NCBI GenBank assembly: GCA_963696645.1
Contig: CAVOKY010000007.1
Span: 248,001 to 312,000, forward strand
Origin: JAMXLO01 sp963696645
Lineage (GTDB): Bacteria; Pseudomonadota; Alphaproteobacteria; Acetobacterales; Acetobacteraceae
Reading direction: 5' to 3'
Length of the DNA: 64,000 nucleotides
Part shown: in pieces, positions 51,618 through 62,299 of the stretch
Layout: each line of letters starts with the position of its first letter
Numbering within the stretch: the stretch's first letter is position 1
Translations under genes and position numbers: made by a program
Notes under the pieces: generated by a model
The model's input: only the letters and a program-made list of their open reading frames with translations
Databases searched by the model: none
What the model was told of the DNA's origin: nothing

Positions 51618-52508
51618 TCAGCGGAACGCGGCCGGGCCGGAGTCCGATGATCGGCTCGATGCGGCCGTTGAGTTTGACGGTTCCGCCGCCTCTGCCGGAT
51701 GACCCACATAGCGATCGAGGAATGCCTTCACCCGGACGAAACTGTCCACGGCCGCGGCGCGGTCGTATTCCAGCGCGTGGCCCTCATTGAATGTCCTGCC
51801 CCAAAGGCGCCGATTGTCAAACGAATGGACCACGCCGGGATAGGTGTACAGCTCAAACGGCTGGTCGGATGCCAACCGTCCGCCAAAGTCGCGGCAACTC
51901 GATGCAGGATGACCCCAGTCGTCGGCTTCACCGGCAAGTGCCAGCAATGGCACGGTGCCGTGTGACGCCGGCAAACCGCACGGACCATAATAGTCGACTG
52001 ATGCCTTCAACAGCCCAGGATATAATTGCTCATACCGTCGTTCGGTGACCCATGATGCGGTGAACCCTCCGTGCGAGTTGCCTAGTACGCCAATCCTCGC
52101 CCCGTCGATGTCGGGCTGAGTGCGCAACCACAGCGCGGCACTGATCACATCGCCAGCCCGGTCCTGCGGTGTGACCAACGGCTGGTTGCCCGGCGCGCAG
52201 ACGCTGACCACGTTGCGCGGAGCGAAGCTGTCAGGGATCAATGCCGCATAGCCCCACGCGTTCAACCGAGCACCCCAGTCCTCTTGCAGCGGTGCACGTC
52301 CGCCGCAGGTGTGCAACACGATGACGGCCGGGAACGGCCCGCTACCCTCCGGCAGCATCAGAACAGCGGGCAGCGGCCGCGTGGGCATGCGAGATCCGGG
52401 CACGTTCTGCACAGGAATTGAAACGGCTTCGTTTTGCCCAACGGCGCATCCAGCCAGGCCGGCAAGCAGCAGCAGCACACGCAGACACCGTCTCGAACGG
52501 CCACCCAT
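51618..52508 (-). CDS. Dienelactone-hydrolase-like lipoprotein
   Basis: 296 residues with an alpha/beta-hydrolase fold. The start MGGRSRRCLRVLLLLAGLAGC is a lipoprotein signal with the Cys at about 21. The nucleophile elbow is GVLGNSHGGFTASW (Ser in GNSHGG), Asp in LALAGEADDWGHPASS and His in YPGVVHSFDN. Dienelactone hydrolases normally use Cys; Ser here suggests an esterase. The frame continues upstream to 52685 but lacks a better start. Convergent with the GST gene. Confidence 0.85.
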   Translation of the reverse strand: MGGRSRRCLRVLLLLAGLAGCAVGQNEAVSIPVQNVPGSRMPTRPLPAVLMLPEGSGPFPAVIVLHTCGGRAPLQEDWGARLNAWGYAALIPDSFAPRNVVSVCAPGNQPLVTPQDRAGDVISAALWLRTQPDIDGARIGVLGNSHGGFTASWVTERRYEQLYPGLLKASVDYYGPCGLPASHGTVPLLALAGEADDWGHPASSCRDFGGRLASDQPFELYTYPGVVHSFDNRRLWGRTFNEGHALEYDRAAAVDSFVRVKAFLDRYVGHPAEAAEPSNSTAASSRSSDSGPAAFR

Positions 52509-52549
52509 AGGCGCAACATCCTGCGGCCCCTGCCCAGGATGCAGGATTA

Positions 52550-53353
52550 TCAGTTGTGTGCGATGCCTTCCAGCGGTTGCTGGCCGGCCGCGACCAGATC
52601 CATCGTCGCCCAGCCGAACCAGTTGGTCTGAAAGCCGATGCGCACCGGCACGGGTGGCGCGCCGGGCAGCATCGGCGCCAGCCAAGCGGAGCCATGCAGC
52701 GGCTTGCGGTGCGCGGCGTTGTCCTCGCCCAACAGGAAGCCCGCGAGTTGGCTGCCTTCGAAGTCGCAGCGCAGTGCCGGACCGCTGTAGATCGAGCGGC
52801 GGTCCGGTGCGAGTTGCTCGATGCCGACGGTGTGCGCAACAATCTCTACCAGGCGCCGGCTATCGTAGGTTCGCACCGTGGTCTCGCATGAGTGGTACAG
52901 TTCCACCTTGCGCATGATCTGCGCCAACGCGCTGAGCGTATCCATGGTGTGAAGCCGCAGCGCGCGCGGCACCGGTTCGCGTTCGGTTTCCTGCGGTGGT
53001 TGCAGGTCTTCGACCACTGGTTCGCCGTCATCGTAATCGATCACCGTTCGGCGCTGCCGACCGCGCCAGATGCCTTCGGCAAGGAACTCCAGCGGCGTCG
53101 CGTGATCATCGTGCCAGATGCCGTGCACCATGTTGGCCTGATGACCGTGATACAGCACGCTGGCAATTCCCGTGGTGTGATAGTCGATGTCGATGCGATA
53201 GTCCCATACGCCAAGATCGAAATAGGCGTGCACTTGCATCATCCGGAGGCCGGCGGCGTAGGTATCATAGGTCAGATGCACACGCACCACCTGCTGCGCT
53301 GCTGCTGGCGTGGCGATGAGCGACAGGAGGAGGGGTACGACGGTACAGCGCAT
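52550..53353 (-). CDS. Exported DUF3108-like protein
   Basis: 267 residues from ATG 53353 (frame open to 53407). Signal peptide MRCTVVPLLLSLIATPAAAQ, then a beta-rich domain with LTYDTYAAGLRMMQVHAYFD, WDYRIDIDYHTTGIAS and, near the end, MDLVAAGQQPLEG, matching the DUF3108 pattern of periplasmic proteins of unknown function. tRNA-Val starts about 90 bp beyond its start on the other strand. Confidence 0.75.
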   Translation of the reverse strand: MRCTVVPLLLSLIATPAAAQQVVRVHLTYDTYAAGLRMMQVHAYFDLGVWDYRIDIDYHTTGIASVLYHGHQANMVHGIWHDDHATPLEFLAEGIWRGRQRRTVIDYDDGEPVVEDLQPPQETEREPVPRALRLHTMDTLSALAQIMRKVELYHSCETTVRTYDSRRLVEIVAHTVGIEQLAPDRRSIYSGPALRCDFEGSQLAGFLLGEDNAAHRKPLHGSAWLAPMLPGAPPVPVRIGFQTNWFGWATMDLVAAGQQPLEGIAHN

Positions 53354-53440
53354 CGCCGCAATCTTGCTGCGTGTCGGGCCGATCACAAGGGCAGCACGGC
53401 TTGACACCGCGAAGCGACGCCGCCTAATTCAGGCCGCGAT

Positions 53441-53515
53441 GGGTGCGTAGCTCAGCGGCAGAGCACCGTCTTCACACGGCGGGGGTCACTGGTTCAATCC
53501 CAGTCGCACCCACCA
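53441..53515 (+). tRNA. tRNA-Val (anticodon CAC)
   Basis: Cloverleaf of 75 nt including an encoded CCA. Acceptor stem GGGTGCG with CGCACCC, D stem GCTC/GAGC, anticodon stem CCGTC/GGCGG with loop TTCACAC (anticodon CAC, reading GUG), and T stem ACTGG/CCAGT with loop TTCAATC. A transposase remnant and a complete IS lie just downstream. Confidence 0.95.
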
Positions 53516-54022
53516 TCATTTCAAGCACTTAGGTTCAAAGTGCTACGAACACAAGACCTGCCGGAAGCGCTACGGCAGCAAGCGAATTCGGGTCCGCTGG
53601 CGACAATAGCGACCAAACCCAGCCGGGCCCGTGCTTTGCTCGGGCGTTCGGGGAGTCGCGCCTTGGTAGCCCGGGGAGGGCACCACACCTACCTCGACGA
53701 GGCTGCCCACGCAGGGGGCTGGCTGCTAATGGGGGCGTGCCCATTCCGTTGTCGATCCGCGGCTGCGATCACTGGCACCGGGACTGACACCGAGGTCGGT
53801 GCTCGACAAGATGGCGGCGATCCAGATGGTCGATGTGCGCCAGCCGACGACGGATGGTCGGACCGTCATACTCTTGCGCTACACCGAACCAGAGCCGGAC
53901 CAGGCCAGTATGCTCCAACAACTGAAGATCAACCTGCCCGCTCAGCTGCCGCCCAGGATGATCTCGGGCTGACGTTCCATATGCGGCATGATCCGTCGTC
54001 CTGTGGTGCCGACCTTGGCCCC
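53516..54022. other. Region between tRNA-Val and IS1182
   Basis: About 0.5 kb of probably dead mobile DNA. The only recognisable part is the transposase fragment at 53799-53972. Other frames are short and unconvincing. I could not find a repeated tRNA 3' end, so no attachment site is claimed. Confidence 0.5.
53799..53972 (+). pseudogene. C-terminal fragment of a transposase (IS1634/IS4-like?)
   Basis: A 57-codon frame reading AAIQMVDVRQPTTDGRTVIL, then YTEPEPDQASMLQQLKINLP and a stop. This resembles the C-terminal tail of IS1634/IS4-group transposases (recalled pattern with DGR, RYTEPE and LP-Q-PPR). No catalytic residues or ends remain. Family assignment is tentative. Confidence 0.45.
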
Positions 54023-54026
54023 CTAG

Positions 54027-55653
54027 CAGCCTGTCGGACTTAACGCGACGCGGAAGCGGGCGGTAGAATTGGCGCACACGATTGGCACTGCCGGACCCCC
54101 GTCTCATGAGCAACTTCCGCCCGACCAACCGCGACATGGACGTCCTGATGCCGCCATCGGTCGATGAGTGGCTGCCGCAACGCCACCTCGCGCGGTTCGT
54201 TGTGGAAGTGATCGAGGGACTGGACCTGCGGGCAATGACCGGCAGCTACCGGGGCTCGGGCGAGGCATCCTACCACCCTCGGCTGCTGTTGGGCCTTATC
54301 ATCTACGGCTACGCGACCGGGGTGTTTTCCAGCCGCAACCTGGAACGGGCGACGCATGATTCGGTGGCGTTCCGCTTCATCGCCGCCAACGAGCATCCCG
54401 ACCACGACACCATCGCCACGTTCCGCCGCCGCTTCCTGCCGCAGATCGAGGCGCTGTTCGTGCAGGTGCTCGGTGTGGCCCGCGAGATGGGGGTGTTGAA
54501 GCTCGGCACGGTGGCGCTGGATGGCACCAAGATCCACGCCAACGCCAGCCGCCACAGCGCGCTGTCGTACGAGCACGCCAGCAAGATCGAGGCACAGTTG
54601 AAGGCCGAAGTGGCTGATCTGCTGGGTAAGGCGGAGGCGGCTGATCAGGCGGATGTGCCGGACGGGATGCAGGTTCCCGAGGAACTGGCGCGGCGCGAGA
54701 AGCGGCTGGCCGGGATCGCTCGCGCCAAGGCGGTGATCGAGGCGCGGGCGAAGGAACGCCATGCGCGCGAGCGAGCCGAATTTGAGGCCAGGATGGCGGA
54801 GCGTGAGGCGAAGGTGACGCAGACAGGCAAGAAGCCCCGCGGTCGCGTACCGCAGCCGCCGATCGAGGGCCCGCTGCCGACCGATCAGGTCAATCTGACG
54901 GACGAGGAATCGCGGATCATGCCGGTGGCCGGCGGAGGGTTCGAGCAGTGCTACAACGCCCAGGCAGCGGTGGCAGCGGACAGCCTACTGGTGGTGGCCG
55001 CCGATGTGGTGCAGGCGCCGAACGACAAACAGCAGCTTGAGCCGATGCTGGGCAAGCTGGCCGCACTGCCCGGCGAACTGGGCAAGGTTGGCGCGTTGCT
55101 TGCCGACAACGGGTATTTCAGCGAGGGCAACGTGAACGCCTGTGCCGACGCCGGGATCGAGCCGGTGATCGCGATGGGGCGTGAAGCGCATCATCCTGCG
55201 CTGGCTGAACGTTTCGCAGACGATCCTGCGGCGCCGGTAGACCCCACGCCGGTTGAGGCAATGGGCCATCGGCTCCAGACGAAAGAGGGCAAGAAGCTCT
55301 ACGCGCTGCGTAAACAGACTCCCGAACCTGTGTTCGGGATCATCAAGTCGGTGCTCGGGTTCCGCCAGTTCCTGCTGCGCGGACTGGACAAGGTGCACGG
55401 CGAATGGAACCTCGTGACCATGGCGTGGAACGTGAAACGGATGTTCGCCCTGGCAGGGGCGAACTGAGCCGCATCGCGCCAATCGTGATCCATTTCGGCG
55501 TGTTCGCGCGCGGCCAACCTTGCGTTGGAATGGCCCGCGTGAAGTCAAGCGTGAAAGTCGAATCCCTGCTCCGCGTCAAGCGGCGTAGTGGCTGGAAATG
55601 CAACGCGCCGACGATGATTTCCTAATTTCCGGCAAATCAACTCCGACAGGCTG
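54027..55653 (+). mobile_element. IS1182-family insertion sequence, complete, with CTAG target duplication
   Basis: Terminal inverted repeats: CAGCCTGTCGGACTT at the left, mirrored by AACTCCGACAGGCTG at the right, and CTAG on both sides (54023-54026 and 55654-55657), a palindromic 4-bp duplication as expected for IS1182. About 1.63 kb with one uninterrupted transposase gene. The near-perfect ends suggest a fairly recent insertion. Confidence 0.9.
54106..55467 (+). CDS. IS1182-family transposase
   Basis: 453 residues from ATG 54106 (the frame also has an ATG at 54082). MSNFRPTNRDMDVLMPPSVD and YHPRLLLGLIIYGYATGVFS form the DUF772 N-terminal domain; the DDE core includes VALDGTKIHANAS and LLADNGYFSEGNV, and the C-terminal YALRKQTPEPVFGIIKSVLG carries the last acid. 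A charged helical insert occupies about residues 165-250. Intact, potentially active. Confidence 0.92.
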   Translation: MSNFRPTNRDMDVLMPPSVDEWLPQRHLARFVVEVIEGLDLRAMTGSYRGSGEASYHPRLLLGLIIYGYATGVFSSRNLERATHDSVAFRFIAANEHPDHDTIATFRRRFLPQIEALFVQVLGVAREMGVLKLGTVALDGTKIHANASRHSALSYEHASKIEAQLKAEVADLLGKAEAADQADVPDGMQVPEELARREKRLAGIARAKAVIEARAKERHARERAEFEARMAEREAKVTQTGKKPRGRVPQPPIEGPLPTDQVNLTDEESRIMPVAGGGFEQCYNAQAAVAADSLLVVAADVVQAPNDKQQLEPMLGKLAALPGELGKVGALLADNGYFSEGNVNACADAGIEPVIAMGREAHHPALAERFADDPAAPVDPTPVEAMGHRLQTKEGKKLYALRKQTPEPVFGIIKSVLGFRQFLLRGLDKVHGEWNLVTMAWNVKRMFALAGAN

Positions 55654-55712
55654 CTAGGCAACGGAAAATCAAACGTTTGGGTGAATCGAAGCCGAAAGTG
55701 GCGAAAGTCGGG

Positions 55713-56348
55713 TTAATCCAGCTCATGCAAGCGCAGGCCACCGGTCGTTTCGATGAACGCGGCGATCTCGGCAACGCCGGTACCGGCGCGGATATTGGCG
55801 AACACGAACGGCCGATCGCCGCGCATCTTGCGGGCGTCGCGGTCCATCACCTCGAGGCTGGCGCCGACGAACGGCGCGAGGTCGATCTTGTTGATCACCA
55901 GCAGATCGCTGCGCGTGATGCCGGGTCCGCCCTTGCGCGGGATCTTGTCGCCGGCGGAGACGTCGATCACGTAGATCGTCAGATCGGCGAGTTCCGGGCT
56001 GAAGGTTGCGGCAAGATTGTCGCCGCCGATTTCGATCAGGATCAGGTCGAGATCCGGGAAAGCGGCGATTGCAGGTCGGCGACGCCGGCCAGGTTGATCG
56101 ACGCGTCCTCGCGGATCGCGGTGTGCGGACAGCCGCCGGTCTCGATGCCGAGGATGCGTTCGGGCGGCAGCGAGCCGGCGCGGGTCAGGAACTCGGCGTC
56201 TTCCTTGGTGTAGATGTCGTTGGTGATGGCGGCGATGTCGTAGCAGGTCGCGGAAACGCTTGCACAGCGCATCCATCAGCGCGGTCTTGCCGGTGCCGAC
56301 CGGGCCGCCGATGCCGACGCGCAGCGGGCCGTTTGGGGATACGGTCAT
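55713..56348 (-). pseudogene. ureG: UreG, urease accessory GTPase (two compensating frameshifts)
   Basis: GTPase delivering nickel to urease with UreDF. The P-loop GPVGTGKT is in the first frame; the middle (YDIAAITNDIYTKEDAEF, GIETGGCPHTAIREDASIN) is in a second; the end (LILIEIGGDNLAATFSPEL, VINKIDLAPFVG) returns. One extra base near 56250 and one missing near 56076 restore 211 residues, the usual length. Last gene of the operon, coupled to ureF by ATGA. Confidence 0.88.
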
Positions 56349-57096
56349 GAGCGGAACAGCCTCGTGTACTGGGTTTCGTGGCGCATGGCGGCGAGGTCGG
56401 AGCGGAAGGCGCAGCCGCCGAGATCGTCCAGCGTGGCGATGCTGCGTAGCTTCGGCGACGTGCAGGATGACGGGCTCCAGTGCGGCGAGCACGCGCAGGC
56501 CGGTGCGTCTGGCCGAGCGGCACCAGACGTACCGCGGCGGAGATCAGGTTTGCGGCGAAGGCCTGCAGGTAGGCAGCGGCGGTGGCGTCTTCGTCGATGC
56601 CGTGCATGCCGGCGAGGGCGCCGACTGCGACCGGATAGGCAACGCGAGCGCGGCAAGCTGTGGCGGATGCCATGCCGCGGCGGCAGCGATGAAGGCGGTG
56701 CCCTGATCCAGCGTTTCGCATGCGGCGTTCGCGCGACGGCGCGATGGCGGCAGCAAGGTCCGCGATGTCGCGCAGTGTGGTGGCGTCCCTGCTGGCGCGG
56801 TGCGCGTGGCGCAGCAGGATGGCATCGTTGCGGCCGGAGCCATGTGCCAGAACGTCGGCGAGCCAGGCACGCAGCGTGGCTTCGTCGGTTACGTCGCCGG
56901 CTTCGACCGCCCATTCCAGGCCATGCGAATAGGCGAAGGCGCCGGTGGGAAACGCGGGCGACAGCCACGCCAGCAGACGGAGCAGAGGCGCGATGTGTAG
57001 TGCCCCCTCCCCGAACCCCCTGCCGCAAGGGAGGGGAATTCCTGCCTCTATTCGTGCCAGCATCCCGGGCGCAGTTGTAATGACGGCGTCATTCAT
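56345..57096 (-). pseudogene. ureF: UreF, urease accessory protein (four frameshifts; repeat-derived N-terminus)
   Basis: Helical chaperone acting with UreD and UreG. Pieces: LLRLLAWLSPAFPTGAFAYS and GLEWAVEAGDV in the first frame, then ETLDQGTAFIAAAAAWHPPQ, VAYPVAVGALAGMHGIDEDA, RVLAALEPVILHVAEA and TLDDLGGCAFRSDLAAMRHE. Three insertions and one deletion give about 249 residues. The first 25-30 codons (IPLPCGRGFGEGAL) derive from a G/C-rich palindromic repeat, unlike other UreF proteins. It overlaps both ureE and ureG by ATGA. Confidence 0.82.
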
Positions 57097-57553
57097 CATG
57101 GTGATGGTCGTGGCGGTGATGGCCGCCGGCATAGGCGCCTGCCTCCGGATCGAACGGCGCCTCGATGCTCATCGACGTGGCCGCCCAGGCCTTCGACCAT
57201 GTCCCTGATCACGTGATCCGCACGGATGCGGATCCGGTCGCCCAGCAACTGCACCGGCAGATGGCGGTTGCCGAGATGCCAGGCGATGCGCACCAGCTCG
57301 CCCTCGTCATGCGCGTGAATTTCCAGCAGCGGCTCGGGTCGGCGCAGACGCGCACGACGCCGCCCGTGTCCAGCGCCAGTCCGTCGCCATGGCGCAGCCG
57401 CACCGCCTGCGGCAGATCGAGCAGCACTTCCCTGCCCTGCTCGGTGTCGCAGCAGGATGCGGCGGCGGTGGCGACGATCGAAGTCGATCAGCACGCGGTC
57501 GATTTCGCTCGCCGCGTCCCAGGTGCCGGCCGGCAGGACGGTTTCGGCGCGCA

Positions 57554-57554
<1 letters not shown>
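57093..57554 (-). pseudogene. ureE: UreE, urease nickel chaperone (frameshifted)
   Basis: Nickel-binding chaperone. The N-terminal domain pieces (MRAETVLPAGTWDAASEIDR, DTEQGREVLLDLPQAVRLRH) and C-terminal domain (EIHAHDEGELVRIAWHLGNR, LPVQLLGDRIRIRADHVIRD) are in different frames, and the protein ends in a histidine-rich tail (GGHHRHDHHHDE) that would bind Ni2+. Three shifts near 57455, 57340 and 57165. Starts one base inside the ureC stop (TGATG). Confidence 0.82.
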
Positions 57555-59268
<1,714 letters not shown>

Positions 59269-59269
<1 letters not shown>

Positions 59270-59577
59270 CAGTCGAGCGCTCCCATGACGGCGCCGCGGA
59301 AGCCCTGCACGACGCGCTTGCCGCGATACGGCACCAGCGTGACTTCGCGCGTCTGGCCTGGCTCGAAACGCACCGCGGTGCCGGCGGCGATGTCCAGCCG
59401 CTGGCCGCGCGCCGCGGCGCGGTCGAACGACAGCGCCGGGTTGGTTTCGGCGAAGTGGTAGTGGCTGCCGACCTGGATCGGCCGGTCGCCGGTGTTGGCG
59501 ACGGTCAGCGTGGTGCGGGCAAGGCCGGCGTTGAGTTCGATGTCGCCGGAAGCTGGGAGGATTTCGCCGGGGATCAT
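59269..59577 (-). CDS. ureB: UreB, urease beta subunit
   Basis: 102 residues, intact. MIPGEILPASGDIELNAG, VANTGDRPIQVGSHYHFAET and the C-terminal FRGAVMGALD are the standard urease beta sequence; it forms the trimer with UreA and UreC. One of the few undamaged genes in the urease block. A 108-bp gap with a palindromic repeat separates it from ureA. Confidence 0.96.
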
Positions 59578-59592
59578 GCACCTACCTCCACT

Positions 59593-59668
59593 GTCATTGC
59601 GATGATGCGGCGACGCAGCAATCTCTAACCATGCGTGTGCCGAGATTCTTCCCGCTCCCTCGCAATGC
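59593..59668. repeat. Palindromic dispersed element between ureA and ureB
   Basis: Starts GTCATTGCGATG and ends CCCTCGCAATG, with an internal GCAATCTC/GAGATTC pair. Same family as 22395-22491 and the outer part of 29694-29922. It interrupts the otherwise overlapping gene order of the operon. Confidence 0.7.
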
Positions 59669-59685
59669 CAGCTTCCACTCGTCCG

Positions 59686-59989
59686 TCATCGGATCGGCTC
59701 GTGCACGGTCACCAGTTTGGTGCCGTCGGGGAACGTCGCTTCCACCTGCACGTCGTGGATCATCTCGGCGACACCCTCCATCACCTGCGCGCGGGTCATC
59801 ACCTTGCGCGCCCGCCTCCATCAGGTCGGCGACGCTGCGGCCGTCGCGCGCGCCCTCGACGACGAAATCGGTGATCAGCGCCACCGCTTCCGGATGGTTC
59901 AGCTTCACCCCGCGTTCCAGCCGCCGGCGCGCCACCATCGCGGCCATGCTGATCAGCAGCTTGTCCTTCTCTCGCGGCGTCAGGTTCAT
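59686..59989 (-). pseudogene. ureA: UreA, urease gamma subunit (one frameshift)
   Basis: MNLTPREKDKLLISMAAMVA to ADLMEAGA is in the first frame; MTRAQVMEGVAEMIHDVQVE and FPDGTKLVTVHEPIR follow in the second. Removing one base near 59809 gives exactly 100 residues, the normal gamma-subunit length. It lies 13 bp after ureD. Confidence 0.92.
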
Positions 59990-60002
59990 CCGATCGTTCC
60001 TC

Positions 60003-60862
60003 TCAGCACAGCCAGACCCGCGGCAGCGGCGCGATCATCGCGCAGCACCGCGCAGCGCCGCAATCACCGTGCGGCGCAGCGCGGCGCCGTCGGCCGCAAG
60101 GATGCGCGCGACCAGCATGCCGTTCCAGGCACTGGCGCCGCGCTTCGGCAGGCATCGGCAGCGCGCACGCACCGCGTCCAGCGCGCGCTTCCGCGTCCGG
60201 CGCGACATGCACCAACGTCGCCACGGCGCGCGCGCCGCCGGCGATCGCTGCGCGCTGCAATGTCGCGTCGACCTCGCCGTCCAGCCGGATCGCGTCATGC
60301 AGCAGCCAGCGACCGCCGCGCCGCACTGGATCAGGTCGCGCAGCCAGGCGCGTGCGACCACACGCTCACCCATCGCCGCGCGGCCGAACACCAGCGCTCT
60401 CGACGCCGAGGAACCAGGCGTCCGTCCGCAAGCTCGACCTCCAGCCGGCGATCCAGCGCACAGCGATCGAACAGGATCGTCTCCTGCGGCAGCCATTCCA
60501 CCGCGGCCGCCCGCCGCCACCACGATCCGTGTCCGCACGCGCGACGGCGCGCTGCCAGGCAGCGCACGATAGAACCGTTCCGCCGCCTGCGCCGCGATCG
60601 TCGCGCGCGCGCCGGCGCGCAACTCGAACGCACTGTCCAGCCGATCGCCGCCGGCGATCCCACCGGACGTGTTCAGCGTGACCGACGCTGGCCCAATCCA
60701 TCTCGGCACCGGCGCGGGGAAACCGCGCCTTCAGGCAGCCGGCCTGGCGCAGATCCGTCCAGCACCGTCAGGTCGCCATCGCGCGCGCGCAGACCGACGC
60801 GCAGCTCGCCGACCGCGCGTTGCAGCGACCGGGGCGTCAGACAGAGAGGCGGCGTCGTACAT
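60003..60862 (-). pseudogene. ureD: UreD, urease accessory protein (many frameshifts)
   Basis: Scaffold protein for urease nickel insertion. Fragments in all three frames: AVGELRVGLRARDGDLTVLD, LNTSGGIAGGDRLDSAFELR, EWLPQETILFDRCALDRRLE, ALVFGRAAMGERVVARAWLR, RRGGRWLLHDAIRLDGEVDA and the end MIAPLPRVWLC. I count roughly ten single-base indels, the densest in the window. The start (ATG at 60862, inside the end of urtE) is approximate. Confidence 0.78.
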
Positions 60863-61534
60863 CCGCTTCGTCCAGCTCCTCCCGCCGCCCGGACAGCACG
60901 ATGTCGCCGCGATCCATCACCACGATCGTCTGGGCCAGCTCCTGGGCGAAATCGAAATACTGCTCGACCAGCAGGATGGCCATGTCGCCCTGCGACCGCA
61001 ACAGCGCGATCACCCGGCCGATGTCCTTGATGATGCTGGGCTGGATGCCCTCGGTCGGTTCGTCCAGCACCAGCAGCCGCGGCTTCATCACCAGCGCGCG
61101 CGCGATCGCAAGCTGCTGCTGCTGCCCGCCCGACAGATCGCCGCCGCGCCGCCGCAGCATCGTCTTCAGCACCGGGAACAGCTCGAAGATCTCGTCGGGC
61201 ACGCGGCGCTCGCCGCGCGGCAGCACGGCAAACCCGGTCTCCAGATTTTCCCGCACTGTCAGCAGCGGGAAGATGTCGCGGCCCTGCGGCACCCAGGCGA
61301 TGCCGCGCCGCGCGCGCTCATAGGTCGGCAGGCGGCGTGATGTCCTCGCCTTCCCAGCGGATCGCGCCGGCGCGTGATCGGATGCGCGCCGATGATCGCC
61401 CGCAGCAGGATGGTCTTGCCGACGCCGTTGCGTCCCAGCAGGCAGGTCACCGCGCCGACCTCCGCGGTCAGCGACACCTGCCGCAGCGCGATCGCCGCGC
61501 CGTAGTGCAGATCGACGTGTTCGACTTCAAGCAT
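60837..61534 (-). pseudogene. urtE: UrtE, urea ABC transporter ATP-binding protein (frameshifted)
   Basis: ATPase of the high-affinity urea importer. First frame: MLEVEHVDLHYGAAIALRQV and Walker A GRNGVGKT; after shifts near 61300-61370 the second frame has MPQGRDIFPLLTVRENLETG, the signature LSGGQQQQLAIARAL and Walker B RLLVLDEPTEGIQ. 698 nt minus two extra bases gives 231 residues, normal for UrtE. Its ATG directly follows the urtD stop. Confidence 0.88.
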
Positions 61535-62299
61535 TCATCGCCCGAGATACACTTCGATCACGCGCGGATCGTCGCTGACGTGGTCGATCGAGCCCTCCGA
61601 CAGCACCGACCCTTCGTGCAGCACCGTCACCTTCACGTCCAGCGCGCGCACGAACGCCATGTCGTGCTCCACCACCACCACGCTGCGCGTCCGGTTGATC
61701 TCGCGCAGCAGTTCGGCGGTCTGCTCGGTTTCCGCATCGGTCATGCCGGCCACCGGCTCATCGACCAGCAGCAGCTGCGGCTCCTGCGCCAGCAGCATGC
61801 CGATCTCCAGCCACTGCTTCTGGCCGTGCGACAGGTCGGCGGCGCGGCCGGTGGCGCTGATCGGTCAGCCGCGTGGTCTCCAGGATCTCCTCGATCCGCT
61901 CGCGTCTCCGCGCGGCGTCTCGCGCGCCCACAGCGTGAAGCGCGGCCGCCGATCCTCGGCCAGCGACAGCAGCAGATTGTCCCAGACGGTGTGCGGCTCG
62001 AACACGGTCGGCTTCTGGAACTTGCGCCCGATGCCCAGGGCGGCGATCGCCGGTTCGTCCAGCCGGGTCAGGTCGGTGTCCGTGCCGAACACCACCTTGC
62101 CGGTGTCCGGCCGCGTCTTGCCGGTGATCACATCCATCATCGTCGTCTTGCCGGCGCCGTTCGGGCCGATCACCGCGCGCATCTCGCCGGCTTCCAGCAC
62201 CAGCGACAGCGCGTTCAGCGCGCGGAATCCATCGAAGCTGACGGTCACGCCATCGAGATACAGCAGCGTATCGTGCAGCGCCGCGCTGATGCCGCTCAT
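61535..62299 (-). pseudogene. urtD: UrtD, urea ABC transporter ATP-binding protein (three frameshifts)
   Basis: MSGISAALHDTLLYLDGVTV, Walker A GPNGAGKT and GRKFQKPTVFEPHTVWDNLL in one frame; ERIEEILETTRLTD and DLSHGQKQWLEIGMLLAQEP in others; then LLLVDEPVAGMTDAETEQTA and VVVVEHDMAFVRALDVKVTV back in the first. Three extra bases (near 61917, 61905 and 61866) give 253 residues. Overlaps urtC by ATGA. Confidence 0.88.

Noticed and set aside
53441..55657. Genomic island with tRNA attachment site
   Set aside because: No integrase and no repeated tRNA 3' end was found in the window.
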